Positions 63,170 to 64,000 of a stretch of 64,000 nucleotides of DNA are shown one piece after another (within the stretch, counting starts at the first letter, position 1; the number at the start of each line of letters is the position of its first letter). The translations under genes were made by a program, and so were the position numbers. Below the pieces are notes generated by a model that did not search any database, was not told the origin of the DNA, and worked only from the letters and a program-made list of their open reading frames with translations. Location of the stretch: the NCBI GenBank assembly GCA_963555705.1, contig OY743187.1, positions 9,438,133-9,502,132 of the forward strand. Direction: 5' to 3'. Origin of the DNA: Ligustrum vulgare. Taxonomy: Eukaryota > Streptophyta > Magnoliopsida > Lamiales > Oleaceae.

Positions 63170-64000
63170 CAAGAAAAACACTATTGGCGAATCCAAAGAG
63201 GATTTAGAGACTGTGAGTGTTGAAATCCCCACTACACAAATTGAGGTGGAGTGTCAAAATCTTGAGGTAGAAAACAACCAGGATGAAAATGTTGGGAGTG
63301 ATGAGGTTGTAGAGGAACATCAAGTAGAACAAAACCCTTTATTTGATTATCAGTTAGCTAGAGACCGAGTTAGGAGAACACATAGGGTGCCTCAAAGGTT
63401 AGAGTCTAATTTTGAGTTAGCTTATGCTAGTTATCAAGAATTAGTTGATAGGGAGCCGAATACTTTTGAAGAAGCTTTAGAGAGTAAACAAGCTGAGAAT
63501 TGGGTGAAAGCGATGAATGAACAGATGAGTTCCCTCGATAAAAATCAAACATGGGAGTTAGTCCCAAGACCTAAAAGCAAGTCTATTGTTGGGTGCAAAT
63601 TGGTTTTTAGAGTTAAGGAGGGAAATACTTTGGGAGAGCCTTTAAGGTTTAAGGCTAGACTCGTGGCTAAAGGTTACACACAAAAGGAAGGGGTAGACTA
63701 TAATGAAATCTTTTCTCATGTTGTTAAGTATACCACTATTAGGACTATGCTTGCATTAGTTGCGCATTTTAATTGGGAACTTGAACAACTTGATGTTAAA
63801 ACTGTTTTTTGCATGGTGAACTTGATGAAGAGATTTTTATGGATCAACCAAAAGATTTTGAAAATAAACTAAAACCTAATAATGTGTGTTTTCTTAAACG
63901 CTCTCTTTATGGTTTAAAATAATCTCCTAAACAATGGTACAAACGTTTTGATTCTTTTGTGCAAACAATTGGTTTTAAAATGAGTAAATTTGATCATTAC
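63170..64000 (+). pseudogene. Linker and reverse transcriptase start of Tork-like copia, frameshifted
   Basis: In another frame after the integrase stop: the acidic linker (VEEHQVEQNPLFDYQLARD), then EALESKQAENWVKAMNEQM, TWELVPRPKSKSIVGCKLVF and [21 protein letters not shown] one-base deletion near 63812 breaks the D-V-K-x-A-F-L-H-G motif, and a TAA at about 63919 replaces Gln in the G-L-K-Q-S-P motif. RT is therefore inactive. The catalytic YVDD would lie beyond the window. Confidence 0.85.

Larger units (their letters stand above)
59534..64000 (+). mobile_element. Tork-like Ty1/copia element, 5' part
   Basis: 5' LTR 59534-60139, iMet primer site, long leader, gag-protease-integrase and the start of RT, running off the window. 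Gag and protease resemble those of the nested element at 46719, so both belong to related lineages. gag to integrase is a single open frame, but RT carries frameshifts and a stop. Confidence 0.88.

Overview
This is a flowering-plant (eudicot-type) nuclear window. It is AT-rich and holds spliced GT-AG genes, tRNA-primed LTR retrotransposons nested in one another, an endogenous caulimovirid, hAT and Tourist-type MITEs, a Helitron, a SINE and two scraps of plastid DNA. I could not identify the species. There is no bacterial operon, CRISPR array or prophage.

Layout. (1) 1-6932, minus strand: a heavily decayed endogenous pararetrovirus with the order coat protein, movement protein, retropepsin-like domain / retropepsin, RT, RNase H / transactivator-like ORF. 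(2) 6933-24580, plus strand: a degenerate Tat-lineage Ty3/gypsy element with two RNase H domains and a spliced antisense extra gene. Its gag is split by a second, RT-less Ty3/gypsy element (8942-14421, TSD AAACT) and by a hAT-type MITE (14840-15495, TSD ATTTTCAG). The 3' LTR is truncated, and the half of the virus that should follow is missing. (3) 25677-33178: an intact 16-exon nuclear casein-kinase-I-like gene of the MUT9-like kinase (MLK/PPK/AEL) family, 705 codons, with MITEs and duplications in its introns. (4) 33179-42270: non-genic DNA made of diverged duplicates of the kinase gene's 3' flank, a SINE, MITEs, a 75-bp minisatellite, a Helitron and a lone LTR. (5) 42271-51279, minus strand: a Ty1/copia element (Ale/Retrofit-like) whose gag is split by a younger, IN/RT-deleted copia element (46719-50773, TSD CCTAA). 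(6) 51649-59110: three small host genes, namely a 90-aa membrane-anchored protein, a 277-aa single-TM protein of the DUF6821 type, and ribosomal protein eS28 (RPS28) with a 5'UTR intron and telo-box. A fourth hAT-like MITE and plastid fragments (16S rRNA; ycf3 intron 2/exon 3) lie between them. (7) 59534-64000: the 5' part of a third, Tork-like copia element that runs off the window.

Only the four host genes (kinase, 90-aa protein, DUF6821-like protein, RPS28) look functional; they are dispersed housekeeping-type genes, not a pathway. Nearly all transposon reading frames carry stops, many explainable as C-to-T or G-to-A change, as expected for methylated, silenced DNA. The most unusual items are the two retropepsin-like domains in the virus, the spliced antisense gene of the Tat element, the RT-less element that keeps protease and integrase ORFs, and the copied kinase 3' flank with a decayed extra exon inside the gene.
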